From Pseudomonadota bacterium (GTDB lineage Bacteria; Pseudomonadota; Alphaproteobacteria; Caulobacterales; Caulobacteraceae): DNA of 33,758 bases. A program made the translations under genes and the position numbers. Below are positions 15,057 through 22,452 of this stretch, piece by piece. The stretch spans positions 1 to 33,758 of the forward strand of contig JAFEEA010000019.1 of NCBI GenBank assembly GCA_018241335.1, written 5' to 3'. The notes under the pieces were generated by a model. That model did not search any database, had not been told where the DNA came from, and saw only the letters and a program-made list of their open reading frames with translations. How positions within the stretch are numbered: position 1 is the first letter of the stretch; each line of letters starts with the position of its first letter.

Positions 15057-16142
15057 ATGGCCGACGACAAGGGTGTGAACGTCCAGGCGGACGAGAAGCT
15101 GGACGACGACGAACCGGTACGCCTGGAGCCCAGCCTGCCGCCGGAGATCGCCTCGCCCCTGGCCCCCTTCGAGGGCCGGGTTCCAGAAAGCCCGCAGTGG
15201 TTCAAGGACGCCATCGCCCAAGAGCCGGAACGCAGCCTGGTCCCCGTGGAGGGCGCCAACATCGAGCTCCTGACCTGGGGCGAGGTCGGCAAGCCCGGCC
15301 TGATCTTCGTGCACGGCAACAGCGCCCACGCCGACTGGTGGAGCTTCATCGCCCCCTATTTCGCCGATGACTATCGCGTGGCGGCCCTGTCGCTGTCGGG
15401 CATGGGCGCTTCCGACTGGCGCGAGACCTATTCCTTCGAAGGCTTCGCCACCGAGATCTGGGCGTGCGCTAAGGCCGCGGGTCTCTACGAAGCCCCGGTC
15501 AAGCCGGTCTACATCGGCCACTCCTTCGGCGGCTCGCAGGTGTTCTATTCCGCCACCAAGCACCCTGAGCGGATGAGCGCCTGCATCATGGTCGACACCG
15601 GCTTCGGCGGCCCGCCGACCCCCGAGCAGCTCAAGAAGATGCGCGAGGAAGCCATCCGCGAGGGCCGTCACGAAGACGCCCGGCGCATGGGCGGCCCGCC
15701 GCAGCGCACCCAGCCCAATCGGGTCTACGCCACCCTGGAGCAGGCCCTGACCCGCTTCCGCTTCATGCCGCCGCAGGTGCCGGGCAACCTCTATATCGCC
15801 GACTTCATCGCCCGCCGCTCGCTGAAGCGCGCGCCGATGCCGGACGGCTCGGGCGAGGGCTGGACCTGGATGTTCGACCCCTTCCTGTGGGGCAAGCTGA
15901 ACCGCGACGACTTCAACCAGCGCGGGGCCGAGGGCGCGGCGCCCCTGGCGCACATCTATGGCGACAAGTCCAACGTCATGAAGCGCAGCTGGAACGGCGA
16001 GAAGAACAACAGCCCCATCCCGCCGTCCGCGCCGCACGTGGCCATTCCGGACTCCGAGCACCACATCATGGTCGACCAGCCCTTGGCCCTGGTGGCCGCG
16101 CTGAGGGCCGTGCTGGCGGCCTGGCCGGCCACGGCCAAGTAG
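15057..16142 (+). CDS. Alpha/beta hydrolase
   Basis: This 361-residue cytoplasmic hydrolase has an acidic N-terminal extension of about 70 residues before the fold proper. The core begins WGEVGKPGLIFVHGNSAHAD (oxyanion His-Gly), the nucleophile elbow is IGHSFGGSQ, and the catalytic His is likely in DSEHHIMVDQP. No signal peptide is visible. The lid region contains a Lys/Arg/Glu-rich stretch (QLKKMREEAIREGRHEDARR). It resembles epoxide hydrolase and haloalkane dehalogenase relatives in outline, but the substrate is unknown. The stop codon is 13 bases before the next MFS gene, so the pair is probably one operon. Confidence 0.9.
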   Translation: MADDKGVNVQADEKLDDDEPVRLEPSLPPEIASPLAPFEGRVPESPQWFKDAIAQEPERSLVPVEGANIELLTWGEVGKPGLIFVHGNSAHADWWSFIAPYFADDYRVAALSLSGMGASDWRETYSFEGFATEIWACAKAAGLYEAPVKPVYIGHSFGGSQVFYSATKHPERMSACIMVDTGFGGPPTPEQLKKMREEAIREGRHEDARRMGGPPQRTQPNRVYATLEQALTRFRFMPPQVPGNLYIADFIARRSLKRAPMPDGSGEGWTWMFDPFLWGKLNRDDFNQRGAEGAAPLAHIYGDKSNVMKRSWNGEKNNSPIPPSAPHVAIPDSEHHIMVDQPLALVAALRAVLAAWPATAK

Positions 16143-16155
16143 GGCGAGGCGCGCC

Positions 16156-17352
16156 ATGAGCCAGACGCCCGCCGCCGGACTGAGAGCTGTGCCGCGCGGG
16201 GTCTGGGCGCTGGGTTTCGTCTCCATGTTCATGGATATCTCCTCGGAGATGATCCACAGCCTGCTGCCGGTGTTCCTGGTCTCCACCCTGGGGGCCAGCG
16301 CCGCCCTGGTGGGCCTGATCGAGGGCGCCGCCGAGGCCACCGCCTCGATCACCAAGGTTTTTTCCGGTTGGCTCAGCGACCGGCTCGGCAAGCGCAAGCT
16401 GCTGGCCGTGATCGGCTATGGGCTGGGCGCCGCGACGAAGCCGATCTTCCCCCTGGCGGTGACGCCTTGGGAGGTGCTGGGCGCACGTTTCGCCGACCGG
16501 GTCGGCAAGGGTATGCGGGGCGCGCCGCGCGACGCCCTGGTCGCAGACATCACGCCGGAGGGCGTGCGGGGCGCGGCCTTCGGCCTTCGCCAGGCCCTCG
16601 ACACGGTGGGCGCGTTCCTTGGCCCCCTCATCGCGCTGGGCCTGATGGCCCTCTTCGCTGGCGACATGCGCCGGGTGTTCGCCTGGGCCGTCGTGCCCGG
16701 CGTCATCGCCGTGGTCCTGCTGGCCCTGGGCGTAGAGGAGCCCAAGCGGGTCGGCGGAGAGCCAGTCGCGGCGCGTGTTCCGATCCGCTGGTCGGAGATC
16801 GGCGGCCTGGGGCGGCCCTTCTGGTCGGTGGTGGTGCTGGCCGTCGTCTTCACCATGGCGCGGTTCAGCGAGGCGTTCCTGATCCTGCGGGCCCGGGATG
16901 TCGGCTTGTCGGCGACCCTGGCGCCCCTGGTGCTGATCCTGATGAACCTCGTCTATTCCGCCGTCTCCGCTCCCGCCGGCAGCCTGGCCGACCGGGTCGA
17001 CCGGCGCCTGCTGCTGGGGGCCGGCCTCGCTGTTCTGGTGCTGGCGGACCTGGCGCTGGCGTTGGAGCCCACGATGGCCGGCGTCGCCCTCGGCATCGCG
17101 CTCTGGGGCCTGCACATGGGCCTGACACAGGGTCTGTTCTCGGCCCTGGTGGCCGACGCCGCGCCCGCCCGGCTGAGAGGCTCGGCCTTTGGCGTCTACA
17201 ACCTCGCCCAAGGCTTGACGTTGCTGGCGGCCAGCCCGCTGGCCGGCGCGCTTTGGGCGTCTCGCGGCGCCGGAGCCACGTTCCTGGCCGGCGCGGGCTT
17301 CGCCTTGGCCGCCTTGACGGGCCTGTTGACGATCGGCCGCCGCCCGGCCTGA
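16156..17352 (+). CDS. MFS transporter
   Basis: This 398-residue permease has twelve predicted membrane segments. It contains the loop SDRLGKRKLLAVIGY after TM2, which is the MFS signature A, and a second marked sequence ADRVGKGMRGAPRDALVAD after TM4, characteristic of a bacterial MFS subgroup with no agreed substrate. The N terminus MFMDISSEMIHSLLPVF is also typical of this subgroup. It lies 13 bases after the alpha/beta hydrolase and ends 12 bases from the convergent membrane protein gene. Export or uptake of a compound processed by the upstream hydrolase is a possible but untested link. Confidence 0.9.
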   Translation: MSQTPAAGLRAVPRGVWALGFVSMFMDISSEMIHSLLPVFLVSTLGASAALVGLIEGAAEATASITKVFSGWLSDRLGKRKLLAVIGYGLGAATKPIFPLAVTPWEVLGARFADRVGKGMRGAPRDALVADITPEGVRGAAFGLRQALDTVGAFLGPLIALGLMALFAGDMRRVFAWAVVPGVIAVVLLALGVEEPKRVGGEPVAARVPIRWSEIGGLGRPFWSVVVLAVVFTMARFSEAFLILRARDVGLSATLAPLVLILMNLVYSAVSAPAGSLADRVDRRLLLGAGLAVLVLADLALALEPTMAGVALGIALWGLHMGLTQGLFSALVADAAPARLRGSAFGVYNLAQGLTLLAASPLAGALWASRGAGATFLAGAGFALAALTGLLTIGRRPA

Positions 17353-17364
17353 CGCTGGGGCCGC

Positions 17365-17772
17365 CTATCCGACCAACGCCCTGGTCGTGGTTCCGTGGCC
17401 GGTCGGCTCAAGGTCGCCTTCCGCCATGGCCTCGGTCTCGCACTCGACCTTCAACTGCTCGATATCTTCCTCGTCGCGCTTTTCCAGGCCGATGTACCGG
17501 TTCTGGGCGTTCTCGACCGCGCGGATCAGTTCGTCGAGCTTGGCCTGCAACGCCGCGCCCTCGCGGTTCTGGGTGTTCTGGATCAGGAACACCATCAGGA
17601 AGGTCACGATGGTGGTGCCGGTGTTGATGACCAGTTGCCAGGTGTCCGAGAAGCGGAACGCGGGCCCGGTCAGCGCCCAGACGATCACCAGCAGGCAGCA
17701 GAGCAGAAAGGTCGCCGGTCGACCCGTCGCGCGCGCCACGGCGTTGGCGAGATGAGAAAAGACACGGTCCAT
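17365..17772 (-). CDS. Low-affinity iron permease family membrane protein
   Basis: This 135-residue inner-membrane protein starts MDRVFSHLANAVARATGRPA. It has two hydrophobic segments (about 21-36 and 45-62). The second holds the family hallmark NTGTTIVTFLMVFLIQNTQN. A cytoplasmic charged C-terminal helix follows (EEDIEQLKVECETEAMAEGD). Bacterial members are named after a yeast low-affinity iron transporter, but iron transport has not generally been shown for these short proteins. ATG 17772 gives the normal family start. An in-frame ATG at 17820 would add 16 residues. Confidence 0.85.
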   Translation of the reverse strand: MDRVFSHLANAVARATGRPATFLLCCLLVIVWALTGPAFRFSDTWQLVINTGTTIVTFLMVFLIQNTQNREGAALQAKLDELIRAVENAQNRYIGLEKRDEEDIEQLKVECETEAMAEGDLEPTGHGTTTRALVG

Positions 17773-18087
17773 GGCGATCAGCCTGACGTCCCAGCCGGTT
17801 TCTTGAATGCCGCGCCGCACATGGGCGCGGCCATGCCCATTCTAAAGCGCAAGCTTCACCCGCGTTCCCGCGCCGGCGCTCCGCCACGGCGCATGGGCCG
17901 CCTCCGGTTGTGCGGGAGCTTGTATTCGCCAGTAGATAATCAGAATCGGGAAGGTTATCTGCGTCAAGTTGAAGCAAAACCCGCTTGAAAATCCGGTAAA
18001 TGGAAATGAACCGAGTTTGTAAGGACGGGATCAACCCACGTTAAGAAACAATAGACAAATGCAAATCAAGAGGCGAGTTCCTCAACC
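17773..18087. other. 315-base intergenic region with AT-richer half
   Basis: No gene is supported here. The first half is GC-rich like the chromosome. From about 17930 to 18087 the sequence is clearly richer in A and T, just before the TadG-like gene. It contains an inverted repeat AGATAA (17934-17939) / TTATCT (17955-17960) with a 15-base spacer. A small GAGG/CCTC hairpin (18070-18083) would cover the only ribosome-site-like sequence before ATG 18088. No promoter with good -35 and -10 spacing was found. Divergent promoters for the flanking genes must lie here. Confidence 0.5.
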
Positions 18088-19281
18088 ATGGCGAAGACTC
18101 GTTGGTATTCAGACGTCATGGGCAACGTCGCGATTGTAACTGCGCTTTGTCTACCGATGGTGGTTGGCGGTGCGGGCTATGGTGTCGAGATCGGCTACGA
18201 CTACTACGAGCAGGTCAAGCTTCAACAAGCTGCCGACGCGGCGGCCTTCGGCGGCGCGCTCGAGTTGCGGCGCGGGTCCAGCGATACGGCCGTCGTCGCC
18301 GCCGGAACATCAATCGCCCAGCAAAATGGCTCGCTGGGTTCCGACACAGTCACGATTCAGACCCCTTCGTCCGGCGCCGCCGCCAATACGGTGACCTCGA
18401 CCCTGTCGCGCAATGAAGCGCGCATCTTCAGCGCCCTGTTCACCAACGCTCCGCTGGTCATCCGGGTCAATGCGACGGCCCAGTTCACGACCGCGGCCAA
18501 CGCCTGCGTTCTCGCGCTCGACCCTTCGGCGTCGAACGGCGTGAACTTCTCCGGCAACACGACCTCGACCTTCAACAACTGCGTGGTGATGTCCGACTCG
18601 ATCGCCGCCTCGGCCGTGAACGTCCAGGGCTCGGCCCAGATGTACGTGCCCTGCGCCTACGCCGTCGGCGGCGCCACCCTGACCTCGGGGGCGCATCTGA
18701 CGGGCTGCGCCGCGGCCCAGACGGGCATGGGGCCGGTAGGCGACCCCTATGCCTCGACCCCCATTCCCGTCGCTAGTGGGCCCTGCCTCAGCTCGAATGG
18801 CGGGAGCCTTTCGCCGGGCCGCTACTGCGGCGGCATGAGCCTCAAGAACCATGTCACTTTGCAGCCGGGCGTCTACCTGATCGACGGCGGGACCCTGTCC
18901 GCCAACGCCAACGCCGACGTCAGCGGCGTTGGTGTCACGCTGATCTTCCTCAATAGCGCCAGCATCAGCCTGAACGGCAATTCCACCTTCAACATCAGCG
19001 CCCCCACCACCGGGACCTACGCCGGCTTCCTGATGATCGGGGACCGGACGAACACCAATGTCTCGAACACCATCAACGGCACGGCCACGTCGTCCATGAC
19101 GGGCAACATCTACTTCCCCGCCCAGGATGTCAGCTACCTGGGCAACTTCACGGGGTCGAACGGCTGCACGCACATCGTCGCCAGGACGGTCCAATGGACC
19201 GGCAACACGACGGTGGGCGTGGATTGCTCCGCCTACGGCATGCAGACCATCCCGGTCGGCGGCGTGGCGCTCGTCGGATAA
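18088..19281 (+). CDS. TadG-like pilus-assembly protein with repeat-like ectodomain
   Basis: This 397-residue protein has an N-terminal TadE/G-type anchor (GNVAIVTALCLPMVVGGAGY, then the helix YEQVKLQQAADAAAFGGALE). The long periplasmic or surface part is rich in Asn, Thr, Ser and Gly. Eight Cys lie in the ectodomain, the first in ACVLALDPSAS, and segments such as SPGRYCGGMSL and LQPGVYLIDGGTLS suggest a beta-helix or beta-solenoid. No von Willebrand A domain, found in many TadG proteins, is present. It heads a three-gene cluster with two TadE-like genes. No Tad secretion ATPase, secretin or prepilin gene is nearby, so the machinery must be encoded elsewhere. Function is inferred. Confidence 0.85.
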   Translation: MAKTRWYSDVMGNVAIVTALCLPMVVGGAGYGVEIGYDYYEQVKLQQAADAAAFGGALELRRGSSDTAVVAAGTSIAQQNGSLGSDTVTIQTPSSGAAANTVTSTLSRNEARIFSALFTNAPLVIRVNATAQFTTAANACVLALDPSASNGVNFSGNTTSTFNNCVVMSDSIAASAVNVQGSAQMYVPCAYAVGGATLTSGAHLTGCAAAQTGMGPVGDPYASTPIPVASGPCLSSNGGSLSPGRYCGGMSLKNHVTLQPGVYLIDGGTLSANANADVSGVGVTLIFLNSASISLNGNSTFNISAPTTGTYAGFLMIGDRTNTNVSNTINGTATSSMTGNIYFPAQDVSYLGNFTGSNGCTHIVARTVQWTGNTTVGVDCSAYGMQTIPVGGVALVG

Positions 19282-19286
19282 GGCCC

Positions 19287-19715
19287 ATGACGAACACGAA
19301 CCTCCTGTCCCGATGGCTCCAGGACCGTAGCGGCGCCGCCGCGGTCGAACTGGCGCTGGTGACGCCGATGCTGGCCGTGGTCCTGGCGGGCATCGCCACC
19401 TACGCGCCCGAACTCGACAAGGTGCACAAGATGCGCGAGGCGGTGAGCAGCGGCGGCCTCTATGTCATGACCGGCGTGACTGATCCGACGGCGATCAGAA
19501 ACCTGGCGCTTCAGGCCTGGACCGGGCGCTCGGACAGCGACTCGATCACCGTGACCCAATGGTGCGCCTGCGGCGGCGCGTCTGGAAGCTGCAACACCCT
19601 GTGCGCCGACAATACCGTCCCGCGGGCCTACACCCAGATCTCTGCGGCCAGTCGCTATACCGGCGTCGCCGGCGTGCAGAGCTTGTCGGCGCAGCAGACC
19701 GTCAGGACCCGCTGA
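19287..19715 (+). CDS. TadE-like minor pilin / assembly protein with Cys cluster
   Basis: This 142-residue protein has a short cytoplasmic start, then a prepilin-like hydrophobic segment (DRSGAAAVELALVTPMLAVV) with the Glu that typifies TadE/TadF pseudopilins, followed by a periplasmic domain. A cluster WCACGGASGSCNTLC places four Cys in 14 residues, which could form disulfides. The C terminus ends ASRYTGVAGVQSLSAQQTVR. ATG 19287 lies five bases after the stop codon of the TadG-like gene. An upstream in-frame ATG at 19194 would overlap that gene and is not supported. It is probably co-transcribed with both neighbours. Confidence 0.83.
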   Translation: MTNTNLLSRWLQDRSGAAAVELALVTPMLAVVLAGIATYAPELDKVHKMREAVSSGGLYVMTGVTDPTAIRNLALQAWTGRSDSDSITVTQWCACGGASGSCNTLCADNTVPRAYTQISAASRYTGVAGVQSLSAQQTVRTR

Positions 19716-19716
19716 C

Positions 19717-20124
19717 ATGAGCCCCCTGCGGCATGGAAGGCGATTCCTGGCCGATCGCGCCGGCGGGGCGGCGGTCGAGGCGGCCCTCGCCTTGCCGATC
19801 GCATTCGTCTTCATCCTGGGAATCTTCCAGCTGGGGTGGGGGATCTTTCTGGGGTCGGACGTCCGCCACGCCATCGAGCGGGCGGCCCGGGCCTACATCG
19901 TCACCCCGACCACCACCGATCAGGCGTTTCAGAGCGCCGTGGCGGCGAACCTGATGGCGGCGAAGATCAACGACGTCACCTTGACGATCTCCAAGTCGAC
20001 GTCCTCGGGAACCCAATTGGCCCGGATCGCCTGGACCTACCGCTACACTCTGCAGATTCCATTCGTCGCGCCCGTCGTGCTCAACTTCGACTCCCAGATC
20101 ATCGCGCCCGTTCGCTCCCCGTGA
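19717..20124 (+). CDS. TadE-like minor pilin / assembly protein
   Basis: This 135-residue protein has the same plan as the preceding one: a basic N terminus (SPLRHGRRFLADRAGG), then AAVEAALALPIAFVFILGIF with the conserved Glu, and a periplasmic domain of about 90 residues without Cys. TadE-type proteins are pseudopilins cut by the Tad prepilin peptidase and are needed for Flp pilus assembly. Only one base separates its ATG from the preceding stop. The two TadE-like genes may be an old duplication, but they have diverged strongly outside the anchor. Confidence 0.85.
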   Translation: MSPLRHGRRFLADRAGGAAVEAALALPIAFVFILGIFQLGWGIFLGSDVRHAIERAARAYIVTPTTTDQAFQSAVAANLMAAKINDVTLTISKSTSSGTQLARIAWTYRYTLQIPFVAPVVLNFDSQIIAPVRSP

Positions 20125-20144
20125 CGGCGTGGTCGGGGGGAGCG
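20113..20144 (+). terminator. Candidate terminator hairpin at the end of the Tad-like cluster
   Basis: CGCTCCCC (20113-20120) pairs exactly with GGGGAGCG (20137-20144), with a 16-base loop that contains the stop codon of the last TadE-like gene. It is followed by ACCTTT, not a proper T run, so intrinsic termination would be weak. Confidence 0.35.
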
Positions 20145-20158
20145 ACCTTTGGCCCTGC

Positions 20159-20187
20159 TTGAGACTTTGCCTGGGCTGGTGTAGCAC
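20159..20187 (+). promoter_or_regulatory. Candidate promoter of the oxidase subunit IV / pnt genes
   Basis: TTGAGA (20159-20164) and TAGCAC (20182-20187) are separated by 17 bases, 44 bases before the ATG of the small oxidase subunit and just after the hairpin that ends the Tad-like cluster. It is a sequence match only. Confidence 0.45.
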
Positions 20188-20230
20188 CCCGACCGCATTT
20201 TGCTTTTGATCCGCAGGAGATCCCGTTCCG

Positions 20231-20470
20231 ATGGCCGAGTCCGCTTCCGACTTCCACCGCGGCGATATGAACATCACCGAGCAGGTGCGGACCTTCCACA
20301 TGTTCAACGGCCTGACCAAGTGGGGCTCGCTGGTCATGGCGACCCTGATCACCCTGCTGACCCTGTGGTTCTGCACGGGCGCCGGCTTCGTCGGCGCGGC
20401 CGTCTCGGCTTTCGTGCTGTTCGCGCTTGGCGTCGTGTTCCTGCGCGACAAGCCGCAAGACGCACACTAA
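20231..20470 (+). CDS. aa3-type cytochrome c oxidase subunit IV
   Basis: This 79-residue protein has a soluble N terminus (SASDFHRGDMNITEQVRTFH) and two hydrophobic stretches (about 31-49 and 50-70). The motif HRGDMNITEQVRTF with a following membrane helix is typical of the bacterial aa3-oxidase subunit IV family (COX_aa_bact), a small subunit of the proton-pumping terminal oxidase in the inner membrane. AGGAG lies ten bases before the ATG. The large oxidase subunits are not in this window. Its position before pntAA is, as far as I recall, common in this bacterial family, and the spacing of 157 bases allows a shared transcript. Confidence 0.88.
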   Translation: MAESASDFHRGDMNITEQVRTFHMFNGLTKWGSLVMATLITLLTLWFCTGAGFVGAAVSAFVLFALGVVFLRDKPQDAH

Positions 20471-20495
20471 AGCTGTCCCGCGGCGCGCCTCCTAA

Positions 20496-20530
20496 GGGGG
20501 CGGGTCCGCCAAGGCGGCCAGCGAGCCCCC
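20496..20530 (+). other. Nested hairpin between oxidase subunit IV and pntAA
   Basis: GGGGGC (20496-20501) pairs with GCCCCC (20525-20530), and inside it CCGCC (20506-20510) can pair with GGCGG (20513-20517). No T run follows. It could act as a processing or stability element, or as a weak terminator, in the 157-base gap before pntAA. Confidence 0.35.
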
Positions 20531-20627
20531 AGCCGCATCGCGCTGAGGCGCGGTGCGCTGGACAAGGCTCCGAGTCGCTCCCTAACGTCGCTATGGCGAG
20601 GGCTGTCCGGCCCTCCGGGGGGATATC

Positions 20628-21761
20628 ATGGCCGTCGTCGCCGTCACCAAGGAACGACATCCCGGCGAGACCCGGGTCGCGCTCACGCCCGACGCGGCCA
20701 AGAAGCTGATCGGCCAGGGCCTGTCCGTCGTCGTTGAGACCGGGGCGGGCCTGGGCGCCTCCATCCCGGACGCGGAGTACCAGGCGGCCGGCGCGACCAT
20801 CGCCCCCGACGCCAAGGCCGCCCTGGCCGGCGCCGACCTGGTGTTGATGGTCCGCGCGCCGGACGCCGAGCAAGCCGCGGCGATGAAGTCCGGCGCCATG
20901 CTGGCCGCCACCCTCAATCCCTACCAGAATCGCGAGGCGCTCGACGCCCTGGCCAAGGCCGGCGCCACCGCCTTCGCCATGGAATTCGTGCCGAGGATCA
21001 CCCGCGCCCAGGTCATGGACGTGCTTTCCAGCCAGGCCAACCTGGCCGGCTACCGCGCCGTGATCGAGGCGGCCGAGGCCTACGGGCGGGCCCTGCCGAT
21101 GATGATGACCGCCGCCGGCACCGTCGCCGCGGCCAAGGTGTTCATCATGGGCGTCGGCGTCGCGGGCCTGCAGGCCATCGCCACCGCCCGACGCCTGGGC
21201 GCGGTGGTCACCGCGACCGACGTCCGCCCGGCCACCAAGGAGCAGGTGGAAAGCCTGGGGGCGAAGTTCCTCGCCGTCGAGGACGAGGAGTTCAAGAACG
21301 CCCAGACCGAAGGCGGCTACGCCAAGGAAATGAGCGCCGAATATCAGGCCAAGCAGGCCGCGCTGGTCTCCAGCCACATCGCCAAGCAGGACATCGTCAT
21401 TACCACCGCCCTGATCCCCGGCCGGCCGGCGCCCAAGCTGGTCAGCGCCGAGCAGGTGGCCTCGATGAAGCCGGGCTCGGTGATTGTCGACCTGGCGGTG
21501 GAGCAGGGCGGCAATGTGGTCGGCTCGCGGCTCGGCGAGGTCGCCGACGTGAGCGGGGTCAAGATCCTGGGCATCCCGAACCTGCCCGGCCGCATCGCCG
21601 CCGACGCCTCGGCCCTCTACGCCCGCAACTTGTTCGCCTTCGCCGGTCTGCTGATCGACAAGGAGGGCCAGCTCGCGCCCGATTTCGAGGACGAGATCCT
21701 GAAGGCCGCCCTGGTCACTCGTGGCGGCGAGATCGTCCATCCCGCCCTCAAGGCCGCCTGA
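20628..21761 (+). CDS. pntAA: NAD(P) transhydrogenase subunit alpha 1 (domain I)
   Basis: This 377-residue soluble NAD(H)-binding domain I of the proton-translocating transhydrogenase transfers hydride between NADH and NADP+. It starts with the family's [20 protein letters not shown], and carries the Rossmann region [20 protein letters not shown] and the mobile-loop part [20 protein letters not shown]. The alpha subunit is split into two genes, as in Rhodospirillum, with membrane helices in the separate pntAB. The ATG has GGGGGGA close upstream. The gene leads pntAB, an unknown membrane protein and pntB on the same strand. Confidence 0.96.
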   Translation: MAVVAVTKERHPGETRVALTPDAAKKLIGQGLSVVVETGAGLGASIPDAEYQAAGATIAPDAKAALAGADLVLMVRAPDAEQAAAMKSGAMLAATLNPYQNREALDALAKAGATAFAMEFVPRITRAQVMDVLSSQANLAGYRAVIEAAEAYGRALPMMMTAAGTVAAAKVFIMGVGVAGLQAIATARRLGAVVTATDVRPATKEQVESLGAKFLAVEDEEFKNAQTEGGYAKEMSAEYQAKQAALVSSHIAKQDIVITTALIPGRPAPKLVSAEQVASMKPGSVIVDLAVEQGGNVVGSRLGEVADVSGVKILGIPNLPGRIAADASALYARNLFAFAGLLIDKEGQLAPDFEDEILKAALVTRGGEIVHPALKAA

Positions 21762-21786
21762 AGAAGTCCTGCCCAAGGAGCCGCCC

Positions 21787-22122
21787 ATGGACGTCGTCGA
21801 TCCCACCGTCTTCCGCCTGGCGATCTTCGTGCTCGCCATCTTCGTCGGCTACTATGTGGTCTGGAGCGTGACTCCGGCCCTGCACACGCCGCTGATGGCG
21901 GTGACCAACGCCATCTCCTCGGTGATCATCGTCGGCGCCCTGTTGGCCGCCGCGGCGACGGCCAGCGGCGGCGGCTCCAGCGCCTGGATCTCCAAGGGCG
22001 CAGGGGCGGTGGCCTCGGGCCTGGCCGCGGTGAACATCTTCGGCGGATTCCTGGTCACCCAGCGGATGCTGGCGATGTACCGCAAGAAGGAAAAGGCGCC
22101 GGCCAAGGACGGCGGCAAGTGA
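21787..22122 (+). CDS. pntAB: NAD(P) transhydrogenase subunit alpha 2 (membrane part)
   Basis: This 111-residue membrane protein has an N-terminal helix ([20 protein letters not shown]), then the family stretch [20 protein letters not shown] and a third segment near [17 protein letters not shown], ending in a basic tail ([13 protein letters not shown]). It contributes part of domain II, the proton channel. AAGGAG lies six bases before ATG 21787. An in-frame ATG at 21721 lies inside pntAA and is rejected. Its TGA overlaps the GTG start of the next gene. Confidence 0.94.
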   Translation: MDVVDPTVFRLAIFVLAIFVGYYVVWSVTPALHTPLMAVTNAISSVIIVGALLAAAATASGGGSSAWISKGAGAVASGLAAVNIFGGFLVTQRMLAMYRKKEKAPAKDGGK

Positions 22123-22433
22123 CGGCGCAGGCCCTTTACTGGGTCGGTGTCATCGGCGGCTTCCTCGGCGTCGCCGCCTATTTCGTCGCCCTGGCGATAC
22201 GGCCGCGATGGGTGCGGGTGCTGAACGGCTCGGCCCTGTTCTTCACGGGCCTGGGGCTGATGCAGCTGGCGATCCTGGTGCGCGACGCGCCCCTGGGGCC
22301 CGGCTGGTTCAACGCCAATGCGGCGGTGGTCGCCCTGGCGCTGGCGGTGGCGGTGCAGGCCTACGCCGTCTTGAAGAACCGTAGGGCGTGGGACGGCGTC
22401 GAACGCCGCGCGCAGGCCCCAGGCGGCCAGTGA
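22119..22433 (+). CDS. Unknown three-helix membrane protein inside the pnt operon
   Basis: I do not recognise this 104-residue protein. It starts at GTG 22119, overlapping the pntAB stop (GTGA), and ends 19 bases before pntB, so it is embedded in the transhydrogenase operon. Three hydrophobic segments are visible (about 6-26, 33-53 and 64-86), with a positive loop RPRWVR after the first and a basic C-terminal tail, arguing for a cytoplasmic C terminus. It does not resemble pntAB or a transhydrogenase domain. An assembly factor or accessory subunit is inferred only from location. Confidence 0.8.
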   Translation: MTAQALYWVGVIGGFLGVAAYFVALAIRPRWVRVLNGSALFFTGLGLMQLAILVRDAPLGPGWFNANAAVVALALAVAVQAYAVLKNRRAWDGVERRAQAPGGQ

Positions 22434-22452
22434 AGGGGACGGGAACCACAGA

